Below are positions 36,950 through 49,217 of a stretch of DNA of 64,000 bases, in pieces; the stretch's first letter is position 1; the number at the start of each line of letters is the position of its first letter. Where the stretch lies: the NCBI GenBank assembly GCA_034620365.1, contig JAQGEQ010000142.1, positions 1-64,000 of the forward strand, given 5' to 3'. A model generated the notes under the pieces. It was not told the DNA's origin. It saw only the letters and a list, made by a program, of their open reading frames with translations, and did not search any database. A program made the translations under genes and the position numbers. The stretch comes from Pegea sp. RAD2-039 (taxonomy: Eukaryota; Chordata; Thaliacea; Salpida; Salpidae).

Positions 36950-37767
36950 AAAAGCAAGCTGCTCAATAAACAACATAAAAGGAAATGGAAAGTAATTTCT
37001 GATAACGACTTAAATTTTCTACATTTTTCACTTTTGTAACCAAAACTATATTTTTCTACTAAAATAAATGGAGCACATATGATTTATGATTCATTGCATA
37101 ACACTGCAATTAATACAAGATTTTGTTGTTAATATTTCTCGATACTTGGCAAGAAACTTACTTTTAATACTTGCTTTCTTTTTGTAAATAAGTTTGTACA
37201 TTTTTTAAGGGATTTATTCGTGTATTATATAGTTTCAGTTTGGATCATATTGTAAACGACTTTCTTTTTGATGCCATTTTTCTGTTTAAATGGTTTTTCT
37301 AGTAATAAAAACTCTATAATAATTAAATAACTGGAAAATAATATATTTGAAAATTTCAAATAAAATTTCTTTTTGGCTTTATTTTTGATGATTTCCCAAT
37401 TTTCTATTCATATCGTTTTCCTATTAACTTATTTTTTTTATCATTAAAAATTATGCATCTCAAAAAAAATGGTTTTATCATTATATATATCTAGCATTTC
37501 AAAAACATTGCTCTAATTACATAATTTTTTGTAAATATTTATTTTTGTATAATGAGATATTTTATTAGTATAGTGAGAGTTAGAGTACGATATCATAAAA
37601 AATCTTACTGGTTTCTTAAATCAAACATTTAGGGGGATGTAGAAGCTTAGAAAAGAAAGAAAGCAAAAATAAAAATAAAGATAAACTAGAAAGTATTGAT
37701 TGGGATGTCAACTAAAATGTTGAAACTTTTAATAGGATTCAAAGAATCAAACAAGAAGAAAAGAGGA
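36950..37767. other. 3' region of the membrane-protein gene and spacer
   Basis: AT-rich, with the likely polyadenylation signal at 37063-37068. I see no other gene before the satellite array begins. Confidence 0.4.
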
Positions 37768-40700
37768 TTATGAAGGGTTCCAGTCGCGTCACAATAAAGA
37801 TTTTCTAGGGATAAAGGCCCTGTAAAGCATCACGGCTCTTGTGGTTTCCATTGCGTTCGCGTTGTCCCATGAAAATTTCAGTTAATTTTTTTCATTAAGT
37901 TTAGAAGCTGCAGCTAAACGATCGATTTTAGTGAAACATTTTGGCCGGCGCTAAACAGCTGATTTAGAACTGGTATCGACCGTGGGAATTCAAAAAAGGG
38001 ACAGAGCAAAAACAAGTGATTAAGAAAATGTGAGAAAGGGGGCTCACCTGGGTGCATAAGAGGAGTCTTCGCCATTTAGAAATGGGCTGGAATATTGTTG
38101 GTTTTTTGTTGATCCACAGAAGAGATAGGAAGCTGTTGATGACGTCACCAAAGTTTAGGGATCTCAGTGAGAGCATGAAAGTCAGGTTCACGTCGAAGTT
38201 TTCAATAATCACCATTAAAGACCCAACTGTTGCATTCCGCCCAGAAACTTTGCTGGAAACAAATATAAAATTCAAATAAATCAATAAAAAGAATTAAAGA
38301 GTCGGAGCATAAGAAGAATTAATAATGTAGGGTTCCAGTCGCGTCACAATGAAGATTTTCTAGAGACAAAGGCTCCGCAAGGCATCACGGCTCTTGTGGA
38401 CTCCGTTGCCTTAGCGTTGCCCCATGAAAATTTCAAAGAGACGGTGCTATATACAAGCAAGATCTATCCCCTGATACCCATTACTGCAGCAGGTCTTTAA
38501 ATAGAAAAACCGATAACAAAATGTAGGTATGGGAAGTTGACAAACTACATCTGTAATTCTGGGAAAAGCTGTGGCTCTAAGGGCTAAGCCAGTATGAAGC
38601 ATTCCAAGAAGGCGTCTTGGGACTCTGCAAAGTACTGCATGGTTGCCTTCGGTTGTAAGTTTACAATCTGCAGCTGAAGGCTCGATTTTTGTGAAACATT
38701 TTGGCTGGCGCTAAACAGCTGATTTAGAACTGGTATCGACCGTGGGAATTCAAAAAAGGGACAGAGCAAAAACAAGTGATTAAGAAAATGAGAGAAAGGG
38801 GGCTCACTTGGGTGCATAAGAGGAGTCTTCGCCATTTAGAAATGGGCTGGAATATTGTTGGTTTTTTGTTGATCCACAGAAGAGATAGGAAGCTGTTGAT
38901 GACGTCACCAAAGTTTAGGGATCTCAGTGAGAGCATGAAAGTCAGGTTCAAGTCGAAGTTTTCAATAATCACCATTAAAGACCCAACTGTTGCATTCCGC
39001 CCAGAAACTTTGCTGGAAACAAATATAAAATTCAAATAAATCAATAAAAAGAATTAAAGAGTCGGAGCATAAGAAGAATTAATAATGTAAGGTTCCAGTC
39101 GCGTCACAATGAAGATTTTCTAGAGACAAAGGCTCCGCAAGGCATCACGGCTCTTGTGGTGTCCGTTGCCTTAGCGTTGCCCCATGAAAATTTCAAAGAG
39201 ACGGTGTTATATACAAGCAAGATCTATCCCCTGATACCCATTACTGCAGCAGTTCTTTAAATAGAAAAACCGATAACAAAATGTAGGTATGGGAAGTTGA
39301 CAAACTACATCTGTAACTCTGGGAAAAGCTGTGGCTCTAAGGGCTTAGCCAGTATGAAGTATTCCAAGAAGTCGTCTTGGGACTCTGCAAAGTACTGCAT
39401 GGTTGCCTTCGGTTGTAAGTTTACAATCCGCAGCTGAAGGCTCGATTTTTGTGAAACACTTTGGCTGGCGCCAAACAGCTGATTTAGAACTGGTATCGAC
39501 CGTGGGAATCCAAAAAGGGACAGAGCAAAAACAAGTGATTAAGAAAATGAGAGAAAGGGGGCTCACTTGGGTGCATAAGAGGAGTCTTCGCCATTTAGAA
39601 ATGGGCTGGAATATTGTTGGTTTTTTGTTGATCCACAGAAGAGATAGGAAGCTGTTGATGACGTCACCAAAGTTTAGGGATCTCAGTGAGAGCATGAAAG
39701 TCAGTTTCACGTCGAAGTTTTCAATAATCACCATTAAAGACCCAACTGTTGCATTCCGCCGAGAAACTTTGCTGGAAACAAATATAAAATTCAAATAAAT
39801 CAATAAAAAGAATTAAAGAGTCGGAGCATAAGAAGAATTAATCATGTAGGGTTCCAGTCGCGTCACAATGAAGATTTTCTAGAGACAAAGGCCCCGCAAG
39901 GCATCACGGCTCTTGTGGTGTCCGTTGCCTTAGCGTTGCCCCATGAAAATTTCAAAGAGACGGTGCTATATACAAGCAAGATCTATCCCCTGATACCCAT
40001 TACTGCAGCAGGTCTTTAAATAGAAAAACCGATGACAAAATGTAGGTATGGGAAGTTGACAAACTACATCTGTAACTCTGGGAAAAGCTGTGGCTCTAAG
40101 GGCTTAGCCAGTATGAAGTATTCCAAGAAGTCGTCTTGGGACTCTGCAAAGTACTGCATGGTTGCCTTCGGTTGTAAGTTTACAATCCGCAGCTGAAGGC
40201 TCGATTTTTGTGAAACACTTTGGCTGGCGCCAAACAGCTGATTTAGAACTGGTATCGACCGTGGGAATCCAAAAAGGGACAGAGCAAAAACAAGTGATTA
40301 AGAAAATGAGAGAGAGAGGGCTCACCTGGGTGCATAAGAGGAGTCTCGCCACTTTGAAATGTGCTGGAATATTGTTGGTTTTTTGTTGATCCACACAAGA
40401 GATAGGAAGCTGTTGATGACGTCACCAAAGTTTAGGGATCTCAGTGAGAGCATGAAAGTCAGGTTCACGTCGAAGTTTTCAATAATCACCATTAAAGACC
40501 CAACTGTTGCATTCCGCCCAGAAACTTTGCTGGAAACAAATATAAAATTCAAATAAATCAATAAAAAGAATTAAAGAGTCGGAGCATAAGAAGAATTAAT
40601 CATGTAGGGTTCCAGTCGCGTCACAATGAAGATTTTCTAGAGACAAAGGCTCCGCAAGGCATCACGGCTCTTGTGGTGTCCGTTGCCTTAGCGTTGCCCC

Positions 40701-43700
40701 ATGAAAATTTCAAAGAGACGGTGCTATAAACAAGCAAGATCTATCCCCTGATACCCATTACTGCAGCAGGTCTTTAAATAGAAAAACCGATAACAAAATG
40801 TAGGTATGGGAAGTTGACAAACTACATCTGTAATTCTGGGAAAAGCTGTGGCTCTAAGGGCTAAGCCATTATGAAGTATTCCAAGAAGGCGTCTTGAGAC
40901 TCTGCAAAGTACTGTATGGTTGCCTTCGGTTGTAAGTTTACAATCTGCAGCTGAAGGCTCGATTTTTGTGAAACATTTTGGCTGGCGCCAAACAGCTGAT
41001 TTAGAAATGGTATCGACCGTGGGAATCCAAAAAAGGGACAGAGCAACAACTAGTGATTAAGAAAATGAGAGAAAGGGGGCTCACCTGGGTGCATAAGAGG
41101 AGTCTTTACCACTTAGAAATGGGCTGGAATATTGTTGGTTTTTTGTTGATCCACAGAACAGATAGGAAGCTGTTGATGACGTCACCAAAGTTTAGGGATC
41201 TCAGTGAGAGCATGAAAGTCAGGTTCACGTCGAAGTTTTCAATAATCACCATTAAAGACCCAACTGTTGCATTCCGCCCAGAAACTTTGCTGGAAACAAA
41301 TATAAAATTCAAATAAATCAATAAAAAGAATTAAAGAGTCGGAGCATAAGAAGAATTAATCATGTAGGGTTCCAGTCGCGTCACAATGAAGATTTTCTAG
41401 AGACAAAGGCTCCGCAAGGCATCACGGCTCTTGTGGTGTCCGTTGCCTTAGCGTTGCCCCATGAAAATTTCAAAGAGACGGTGCTATAAACAAGCAAGAT
41501 CTATCCCCTGATACCCATTACTGCAGCAGGTCTTTAAATAGAAAAACCGATAACAAAATGTAGGTATGGGAAGTTGACAAACTACATCTGTAATTCTGGG
41601 AAAAGCTGTGGCTCTAAGGGCTTAGCCATTATGAACTATTCCAAGAAGGCGTCTTGGGACTCTGCAAAGTACTGCATGGTTGCCTTCGGTTGTAAGTTTA
41701 CAATCCGCAGCTGAAGGCTCGATTTTTGTGAAACATTTTGGCTGGCGCCAAACAGCTGATTTAGAAATGGTATCGACCGTGGGAATCCAAAAAAGGGACA
41801 GACAGAGCAAAAACAAGTGATTAAGAAAATGAGAGAAAGGGGGCTCACCTGGGTGCATAAGAGGAGTCTTTGCCACTTAGAAATGGGCTGGAATATTGTT
41901 GGTTTTTTGTTGATCCACAGAAGAGATAGGAAGCTGTTGATGACGTCACCAAAGTTTAGGGATCTCAGTGAGAGCATGAAAGTCAGGTTCACGTCGAAGT
42001 TTTCAATAATCACCATTAAAGACCCAACTGTTGCATTCCGCCCAGAAACTTTGCTGGAAACAAATATAAAATTCAAATAAATCAATAAAAAGAATTAAAG
42101 AGTCGGAGCATAAGAAGAATTAATCATGTAGGGTTCCAGTCGCGTCACAATGAAGATTTTCTAGAGACAAAGGCTCCGCAAGGCATCACGGCTCTTGTGG
42201 TGTCCGTTGCCTTAGAGTTGCCCCATGAAAATTTCAAAGAGACGGTGCTATAAACAAGCAAGATCTATCCCCTGATACCCATTACTGCAGCAGGTCTTTA
42301 AATAGAAAAACCGATAACAAAATGTAGGTATGGGAAGTTGACAAACTACATCTGTAATTCTGGGAAAAGCTGTGGCTCTAAGGGCTAAGCCATTATGAAG
42401 TATTCCAAGAAGGCGTCTTGGGACTCTGCAAAGTACTGTATGGTTGCCTTCGGTTGTAAGTTTACAATCTGCAGCTGAAGGCTCGATTTTTGTGAAACAT
42501 TTTGGCTGGCGCCAAACAGCTGATTTAGAACTGGTATCGACCGTGGGAATCCAAAAAAGGGACAGAGCAAAAACAAGTGATTAAGAAAATGAGAGAAAGG
42601 GGGCTCACCTGGGTGCATAAGAGGAGTCTTTGCCACTTAGAAATGGGCTGGAATATTGTTGGTTTTTTGTTGATCCACAGAAGAGATAGGAAGCTGTTGA
42701 TGACATCACCAAAGTTTAGGGATCTCAGTGAGAGCATGAAAGTCAGGTTCACGTCGAAGTTTTCAATAATCACCATTAAAGACCCAACTGTTGCATTCGC
42801 CCAGAAACTTTGCTGGAAACAAATATAAAATTCAAATAAATCAATAAAAAGAATTAATGAGTCGGAGCATAAGAAGAATTAATCATGTAGGGTTCCAGTC
42901 GCGTCACAATGAAGATTTTCTAGAGACAAAGGCTCCGCAAGGCATCACGGCTCTTGTGGTGTCCGTTGCCTTAGCGTTGCCCCATGAAAATTTCAAAGAG
43001 ACGGTGCTATATACAAGCAAGATCTATCCCCTGATACCCATTACTGCAGCAGGTCTTTAAATAGAAAAACCGATAACAAAATGTAGGTATGGGAAGTTGA
43101 CAAACTACATCTGTAATTCTGGGAAAAGCTGTGGCTCTAAGGGCTAAGCCATTATGAAGTATTCCAAGAAGGCGTCTTGGGACTCTGCAAAGTACTGCAT
43201 GGTTGCCTTCGGTTGTAAGTTTACAATCCGCAGCTGAAGGCTCGATTTTTGTGAAACATTTTGGCTGGCGCCAAACAGCTGATTTAGAAATGGTATCGAC
43301 CGTGGGAATCCAAAAAAGGGACAGAGCAACAACTAGTGATTAAGAAAATGAGAGAAAGGGGGCTCACCTGGGTGCATAAGAGGAGTCTTTGCCACTTAGA
43401 AATGGGCTGGAATATTGTTGGTTTTTTGTTGATCCACAGAAGAGATAGGAAGCTGTTGATGACGTCACTAAAGTTTAGGGATCTCAGTGAGAGCATGAAA
43501 GTCAGGTTCACGTCGAAGTTTTCAATAATCACCATTAAAGACCCAACTGTTGCATTCCGCCCAGAAATTTTGCTGGAAACAAATATAAAATTCAAATATA
43601 TCAATAAAAAGAATTAAAGAGTCGGAGCATAAGAAGAATTAATCATGTAGGGTTCCAGTCGCGTCACAATGAAGATTTTCTAGAGACAAAGGCTCCGCAA

Positions 43701-44670
43701 GGCATCACGGCTCTTGTGGTGTCCGTTGCCTTAGCGTTGCCCCATGAAAATTTCAAAGAGACGGTGTTATATACAAGCAAGATCTATCCCCTGATACCCA
43801 TTACTGCAGCAGGTCTTTAAATAGAAAAACCGATAACAAAATGTAGGTATGGGAAGTTGACAAACTACATCTGTAATTCTGGGAAAAGCTGTGGCTCTAA
43901 GGGCTAAGCCAGTATGAAGTATTCCAAGAAGGCGTCTTGGGACTCTGCAAAGTACTGTATGGTTGCCTTCGGTTGTAAGTTTACAATCCGCAGCTGAAGG
44001 CTCGATTTTTGTGAAACATTTTGGCTGGCGCCAAACAGCTGATTTAGAACTGGTATCGACCGTGGGAATCCAAAAAAGGGACAGAGCAAAAACAAGTGAT
44101 TAAGAAAATGAGAGAGAGAGGGCTCACCTGGGTGCATAAGAGGAGTCTTCGCCATTTAGAAATGGGCTGGAATATTGTTGGTTTTTTGTTGATCCACACA
44201 AGAGATAGGAAGCTGTTGATGACGTCACCAAAGTTTATGGATCTCAGTGAGAGCATGAAAGTCAGGTTCACGTCGAAGTTTCCAATAATCACCATTAAAG
44301 ACCCAACTATTGCATTCCGCCGAGAAACTTTGCTGGAAACAAATATAAAATTCAAATAAATCAATAAAAAGAATTAAAGAGTCGGAGCATAAGAAGAATT
44401 AATCATGTAGGGTTCCAGTCGCGTCACAATGAAGATTTTCTAGAGACAAAGGCCCCGCAAGGCATCACGGCTCTTGTGGTGTCCGTAGCCTTAGCGTTGT
44501 CCCATGAAAATTTCAAAGAGACGGTGTTATATACAAGCAAGATCTATCCCCTGATACCCATTACTGCAGCAGGTCTTTAAATAGAAAAACCGATAACAAA
44601 ATGTAGGTATGGGAAGTTGACAAACTACATCTGTAACTCTGGGAAAATCATTGGCTCTAAGGGCTTAGGG
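37768..44670. repeat. Tandem satellite array, about nine units of 760 bp
   Basis: The landmark 'ggttccagtcgcgtcac' recurs at 37776, 38331, 39091, 39850, 40608, 41368, 42132, 42891, 43651 and 44411. Spacing is 758-764 except the first unit (555, with an internal deletion of about 205). Units are a few percent different, and variants (for example 'gagagagagggctcac' at about 40308 and 44108) recur in non-adjacent units, a sign of conversion or unequal exchange. The unit is much richer in G+C than its surroundings. Each unit has long open frames on both strands, but these recur simply because the DNA does. Diverged monomers lie at 5390-5960 and 9735-9935. See the findings for a possible coding ancestry on the minus strand. 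Confidence 0.9.
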
Positions 44671-44880
44671 AACTGCTTCAATGATGGATTCATGGAAAGC
44701 ACGAGCTTTAAAGTTCTCAAATTAAGTAAGTGGCTACACAGTTGCATCTATAGTACAACATATGCTTGAGAGGATGACTTACTTTCGGGGTTTGTTCAGG
44801 GACAACATTAGTTAGATTGCAATTGGGTTAATGTGATAAGATGTGGACTGCTACTTTGAAGGAAGTTATAATAACTAATA
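44670..44880 (-). repeat. R2 fragment, inverted copy
   Basis: Reverse complement of the R2 module at about 4160-4380 ('agtaagtggctacacagttg', 'gatgtggactgct'). As on the left side, R2 stands directly between satellite DNA and the AT-rich LINE flank. Confidence 0.65.
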
Positions 44881-45900
44881 TAAAATTGAATCCACTTTTT
44901 AAAATTGTTTTATTTTTATTAAACTCTATTAATAAATAGTATAAAATAATATAAATAATATCTAATACAAAATATACAATAGTTCTGACCACAGATAGTA
45001 AATAATAAGATAATAAAACTATAGATATAAATCCAACTAAAGATTTGATATTTCTAATTAATTAAAAGTTATTTGGGAGAGCTTTTACAGAGATTTATTA
45101 ATGAAAAGCTAATTTCAATACACTACTAAATAAGTATGTTATCAATTATAAAATTATTTGAATAACAATTTTAAAAGAAATAAAAATAACTTCAAAACGA
45201 CATTTGTAATTAAAATTTATTTCATGTACATAAAAATAAGCTTAACTTTAAAATAATTGAAAAAAATTATTTAATATTCATTTTGCTTTTTATTATCAAT
45301 TTAAAATATGAAACAAAACTAATAATTCATATATTGAATTTACTATTACTAAAATAATATTATTGAGATGAAATTATAAAAGTTTAAATCAGAGGAAAGC
45401 AATAAATCAAAAGATAAAATTTCGCATTTATTGAAATAAATAAATAAATAAATTAAGTCAATGAAAATATAAGCATTAAAGTGGAGAATTTCCAAATAAG
45501 CTAAAAAACAATAACTATATATACAATAAAAACTCTAAAATTATTAATTACCCTAAAAATCTAGAAATAAACATTATCAGTAAACTTGAATGAAAATTCA
45601 AGGTTGAAATCTTGCTACCTAAATTGGCGTAATTACACTTTGAACTTATTTATTTATTCATTACAATAAACGAAAAGCGATGCCAGAAAACAACAGCTTT
45701 CGTAGCAATTTTTATTACGAATATAACTTTATTTAAAATAATTTTTGTATACATTCACGATATAAGTACAAAGAGAAATGTACGAAACTCATGCCAGTTC
45801 AGGAGTTCCCATAAATATAACAGAAAATAATTAAAAGAGTTGTAATTATACAAAAACAGAAAAATAATCTAAATTTTAAAATTATTATTGGGAAAATACT
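44880..45900. repeat. AT-rich inverted repeat arm, partner of 2250-3400
   Basis: Reverse-complement match to the LINE 3' flank on the left side of the window. No coding content. Confidence 0.55.
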
Positions 45901-46990
45901 AAAACAGTTCAATTTTTTCTTGAACAGCACAAGTGATTCTGACATGACAACGTCTTATGGCAACTAGCTCTGAGTAATAATTGTGCAGTATGAAAAAGAA
46001 ATTTGCTCTGATTAATGTACCAGGTTATATACGTTTATTAAGATGTAATGTGTGTTATCTTCATTGTTATTACTTGAGGGGAGGACTAATGGAGAAAAAA
46101 GTATGGAATTGAAAGTCAACTAGATTAGAGAAAGTTTTAAAATTAAGAATAATGTTGTTTTTAACCCGTCTATTTTCAAAAGTATCTAAATCGAAAAAGC
46201 TAAGACCTTATTTATAAGTTTGTTAATTGGTTTTATGTTACCAGTCTTGTAAGAGTAACCTGAACAAATTCAATTTTTTTTATTTCACTATCTTGATATG
46301 ACATCTATACTCTGACACTGTATTCAAGCATTGGACGTACATACAACTTGAAGAAGTGTGAATCATTAAAAAGAAGTTTTTACATTAAAGTACTAATAAC
46401 CTAAACAAGATTGATCAATTTTGCAAAGACTATGAAACTTATGTGCCAATGAAAGTCAGATTTCCCAGTAGCTCCAAGATCTAGAACCAAAGATGTTTTT
46501 GGAATAATAAATCCATTGATAGAATATCAGATATCTATATATCAGAGGTTTATGAAATGTACTAGCTGTTTATGTGACCAATTTATTGGTTCATACTTTG
46601 TACGCTGGATTCTAAGCTGCCATTTCATAAACCAGTTTTCAACAATAGGTAGAGCTGTTTGAAGTTGTAAAGCATGAAAAAGCAATAGCTTAATGTCATG
46701 TAAATATGCTTTATGATTTCATCATTTTATTGGATTATTGAGAATTACTGGAAATTAAACAACTGGAACAGATATTACTTGATTGCCGTTGAAGCAAAGT
46801 AGAAATTAAATAAATGTCTGACTGAACCGCGTGTAAGTAGAAGTCCGGTTCAAAAATTCTAGATGTTATCTTCCGTCTCCAACGCTATAAGACTATTGAA
46901 AGTATATTCAATATAATACTATCCTTATCCTGATAACTATGGAGGTTTGCACGTCCTTAAATAATCCAACAAGAGTTAATTATAAACTAA
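45900..46990 (-). mobile_element. LINE reverse-transcriptase relic, longest copy
   Basis: On the minus strand: LQTALPIVENWFMKWQLRI (about 46600-46665) like the 'LQ.DL..I..W...W.L..N' block, INGFIIPKTSLVLDLGATGK and SDFHWHISF (about 46450-46520) like 'Y.ING......KDLGV..S.DL.F..HI', then the same tail blocks as at 1745-2250. This is the order expected at the end of CR1/L2/Jockey-type reverse transcriptases. Many stops interrupt it. It extends about 550 bases further 5' than the copies behind A1 and A2. Confidence 0.65.
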
Positions 46991-47263
46991 ACCGAAAATT
47001 ATAATTAGTAAATGAATTTTTCTTTATGATAAACCAGCGAGATTTTTTCTTAAGTTTTTTTATTTTAAAAGAACTCATTATTTTTTGTTACTTAAGATTA
47101 TAGAAATGGAAATTTTTAGATACTTACAAAGATTATAAATACAATCTTTAAAGAAATGTTTTTTTTTTGCAAAAACAAAACAACAAAACACTTTTAATAG
47201 TTTTAATAATGACGGTATTATAGCAAAATTATTGATAATGACATTACATCAAGCTTTGAGAGG

Positions 47264-48430
47264 TTAGTTTTGATTAATTTTTACTTCTAAGCCACAAACT
47301 GAATTACCTACTGAATTTTCAGCTTTTACTGCCAGCTATAACGAATTATGTTATTATTATGATTACGCAATGATAAAATTATCACCTGTAGTATGACGTG
47401 ATCTACAAAATGCTTTTTGTCAAGAACTTTCAGTGACATAATATGGTAAGCATTGCTTCTAGAATTTTGAAATGAAATAACTTCTATTTGAGAGAGAACG
47501 GTATTCAACGATATATCTTTATTTATAGTTACAAATTGAGGACAAGGAGAAACAAACTGAGGCTTAGAATACTTAAAATCCATCATAGCAAGGCTTCGTG
47601 TTACGTAAGAACATCTAAAATATTAATAAGTTTTAGTAGATGACGTCATCGATAAACTAATGTCATTACTCTTTTATATTTTCGTCACACGCTTTAATAG
47701 CTATTTTAAGCGGTTGCTTTGATTGGTTAAACAGCTTTTCTAATTGAACAGTGCCGTAAACATCGATTGATAAAAAATCGGTTTCTGCAAGTTTACAATT
47801 TAAATAAATTAATAAATAAGGACTTTTTTTGTCTAATTATAATCACCAATAAAACTGGAGGTATTTCCTGGAATTGTCAGCTCACCAATTAAAAGCTGAG
47901 TTATTCTGGGATTTGTCTTTTCAATAAGGAAAAGCGGATAGACAAAATCTTTATGTTTTGTTACAATGCTTGAGTCGATGAAAACTTAAAAGAAGGTAAC
48001 TGAATATTAGAATATGTGTTAAATATGTAATCAGCTTACTTAATTCGTCTTGACATTTCGATATACAATGAAGTTTTATAGGAAGATCTTTTTGATTTAG
48101 ACTGTCTAAAAAGTAATTATGATAAAAAGAAAAAAAATATAATCCATAAGTTAAGTTTAGAAAGAGAGTAAATTAAAACAAAGATGTTTTAATAATGTAA
48201 TTATTCATAAGAGATTACAGTGAAAAAGTTTTAATGAAAAATTATTTGATGTTTAATTATTTAAATCTTAAAATTTTTAAAGAGATAAAATGCTACCAAG
48301 CCAAACAATTTTGCTAAAACCTACCAACTGGTTGTTCTTCAATAAAAGTAAGATTTAGTTCTGCTTCTGTTGCTTCAATATTTATGAAGAAAAGCAGAAA
48401 ACACAAATGTTGAAAAGAAGTAAACAACAT
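47264..48430 (-). CDS. Secreted HYR-like domain protein B3 (241 aa)
   Basis: Six exons: 48325-48430, 48040-48105, 47847-47984, 47670-47784, 47386-47614 and 47264-47335 (726 nt), all GT-AG. The later five match B1 in phase. Residues 1 to about 21 (MLFTSFQHLCFLLFFINIEA) form a signal peptide. Residues about 160-236 look like a HYR/Ig-type domain: KPQFVSPCPQFV at the start and LAVKAENSVGNSVCGLEV at the end, giving the typical CP near the front and V.A.N..GN..C.L.V at the back. The protein stops five residues later (KINQN), so unlike B1 it has no hydrophobic tail and should be soluble. It is divergent from B1, sharing a 787-base upstream region. The HYR call is from motif memory. Confidence 0.7.
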
Positions 48431-49217
48431 TTAAAATTATTTGAAATAAAAAAACATGTTCAGTTTGAACTTAATTATAAAATGTTGGCTGAAAGTAAGT
48501 TTAGTTGAGTTGAAGGAATTTTTTTTTCACTGTCGTTAAAATAATTACAATTTACAAAAATTACATAAAATATAACTTTATAAGTGAACTGAGGCTAATG
48601 AGATAAAATAAAATAACTAGACTCATAAATAGTAACTACAATAAAAGAGAAGTATTTTTTAAACGTTTATTTCCAAAAACTTTCCCGAAGTATTCCTTTT
48701 AAATACTTAAAGCTGTTATTAAATTCTTTTTATAGTTACAAAAAAAGTCTTATTTAAAAATTTAAAAAAGAAAATAAACTGAGTTTAAGTAATTGTTTAC
48801 TTGAATGAGCTAAACCATTATGACGTCATAACTGACTCAACTTAATAAAATTTTATAACAATGGAGTTATTAAATTCTGTCTGAGATTATTTTATTTATT
48901 AAAAAGATGATAAGTTTCAATTTGCTATTTATATGAATTTAATTTTTATAAGCTGGTGGAAGTAAGGTACAAGCTTCTTACAGTAATAAATTAAGTAGCT
49001 AGTTGATAGTAGTTAAGATCATTATTTGTTTAGACTTAAGAAAGTTGAATAAAATAATGAAGCCTTAAATTAAGTAAATTTTCATTTCTATAAGTTGCTT
49101 GTTGCATATGTATTTTTATTTAAATATAAACTTAACTAAATTTACTGTTTTTTAGTCGATCTTAGTAAGTGAGCAATCAATTTTCGGACAGATTTTCTGA
49201 TTTTAAATAAACGTGAG
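48431..49217. promoter_or_regulatory. Shared upstream region of the divergent B3 and B1 genes
   Basis: 787 bases between the two start codons. It contains a palindromic TGACGTCA (48821-48828) and, five bases on, TGACTCA (48833-48839), textbook CRE and AP-1 cores near the middle of the interval. No TATA box is convincing. That these sites act is inference. Confidence 0.4.

Noticed and set aside
37964-44364. The many overlapping open frames of 60-150 residues on both strands of the 760-bp array as individual genes
   Set aside because: They repeat because the DNA repeats, several are broken in single units, and no unit has a complete gene structure. Coding ancestry is raised only as a finding.
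38331-44430. 'ggttccagtcgcg' in each satellite unit as a tRNA T-arm/pol III B box or an snRNA gene
   Set aside because: No matching A box, acceptor stem or known snRNA core could be found around it.
1745-46990. Paired repeats flanking the region as long terminal repeats of one element
   Set aside because: The arms are inverted, not direct, they contain reverse-transcriptase tails of LINE type, and there is no gag, protease or integrase signal between them.
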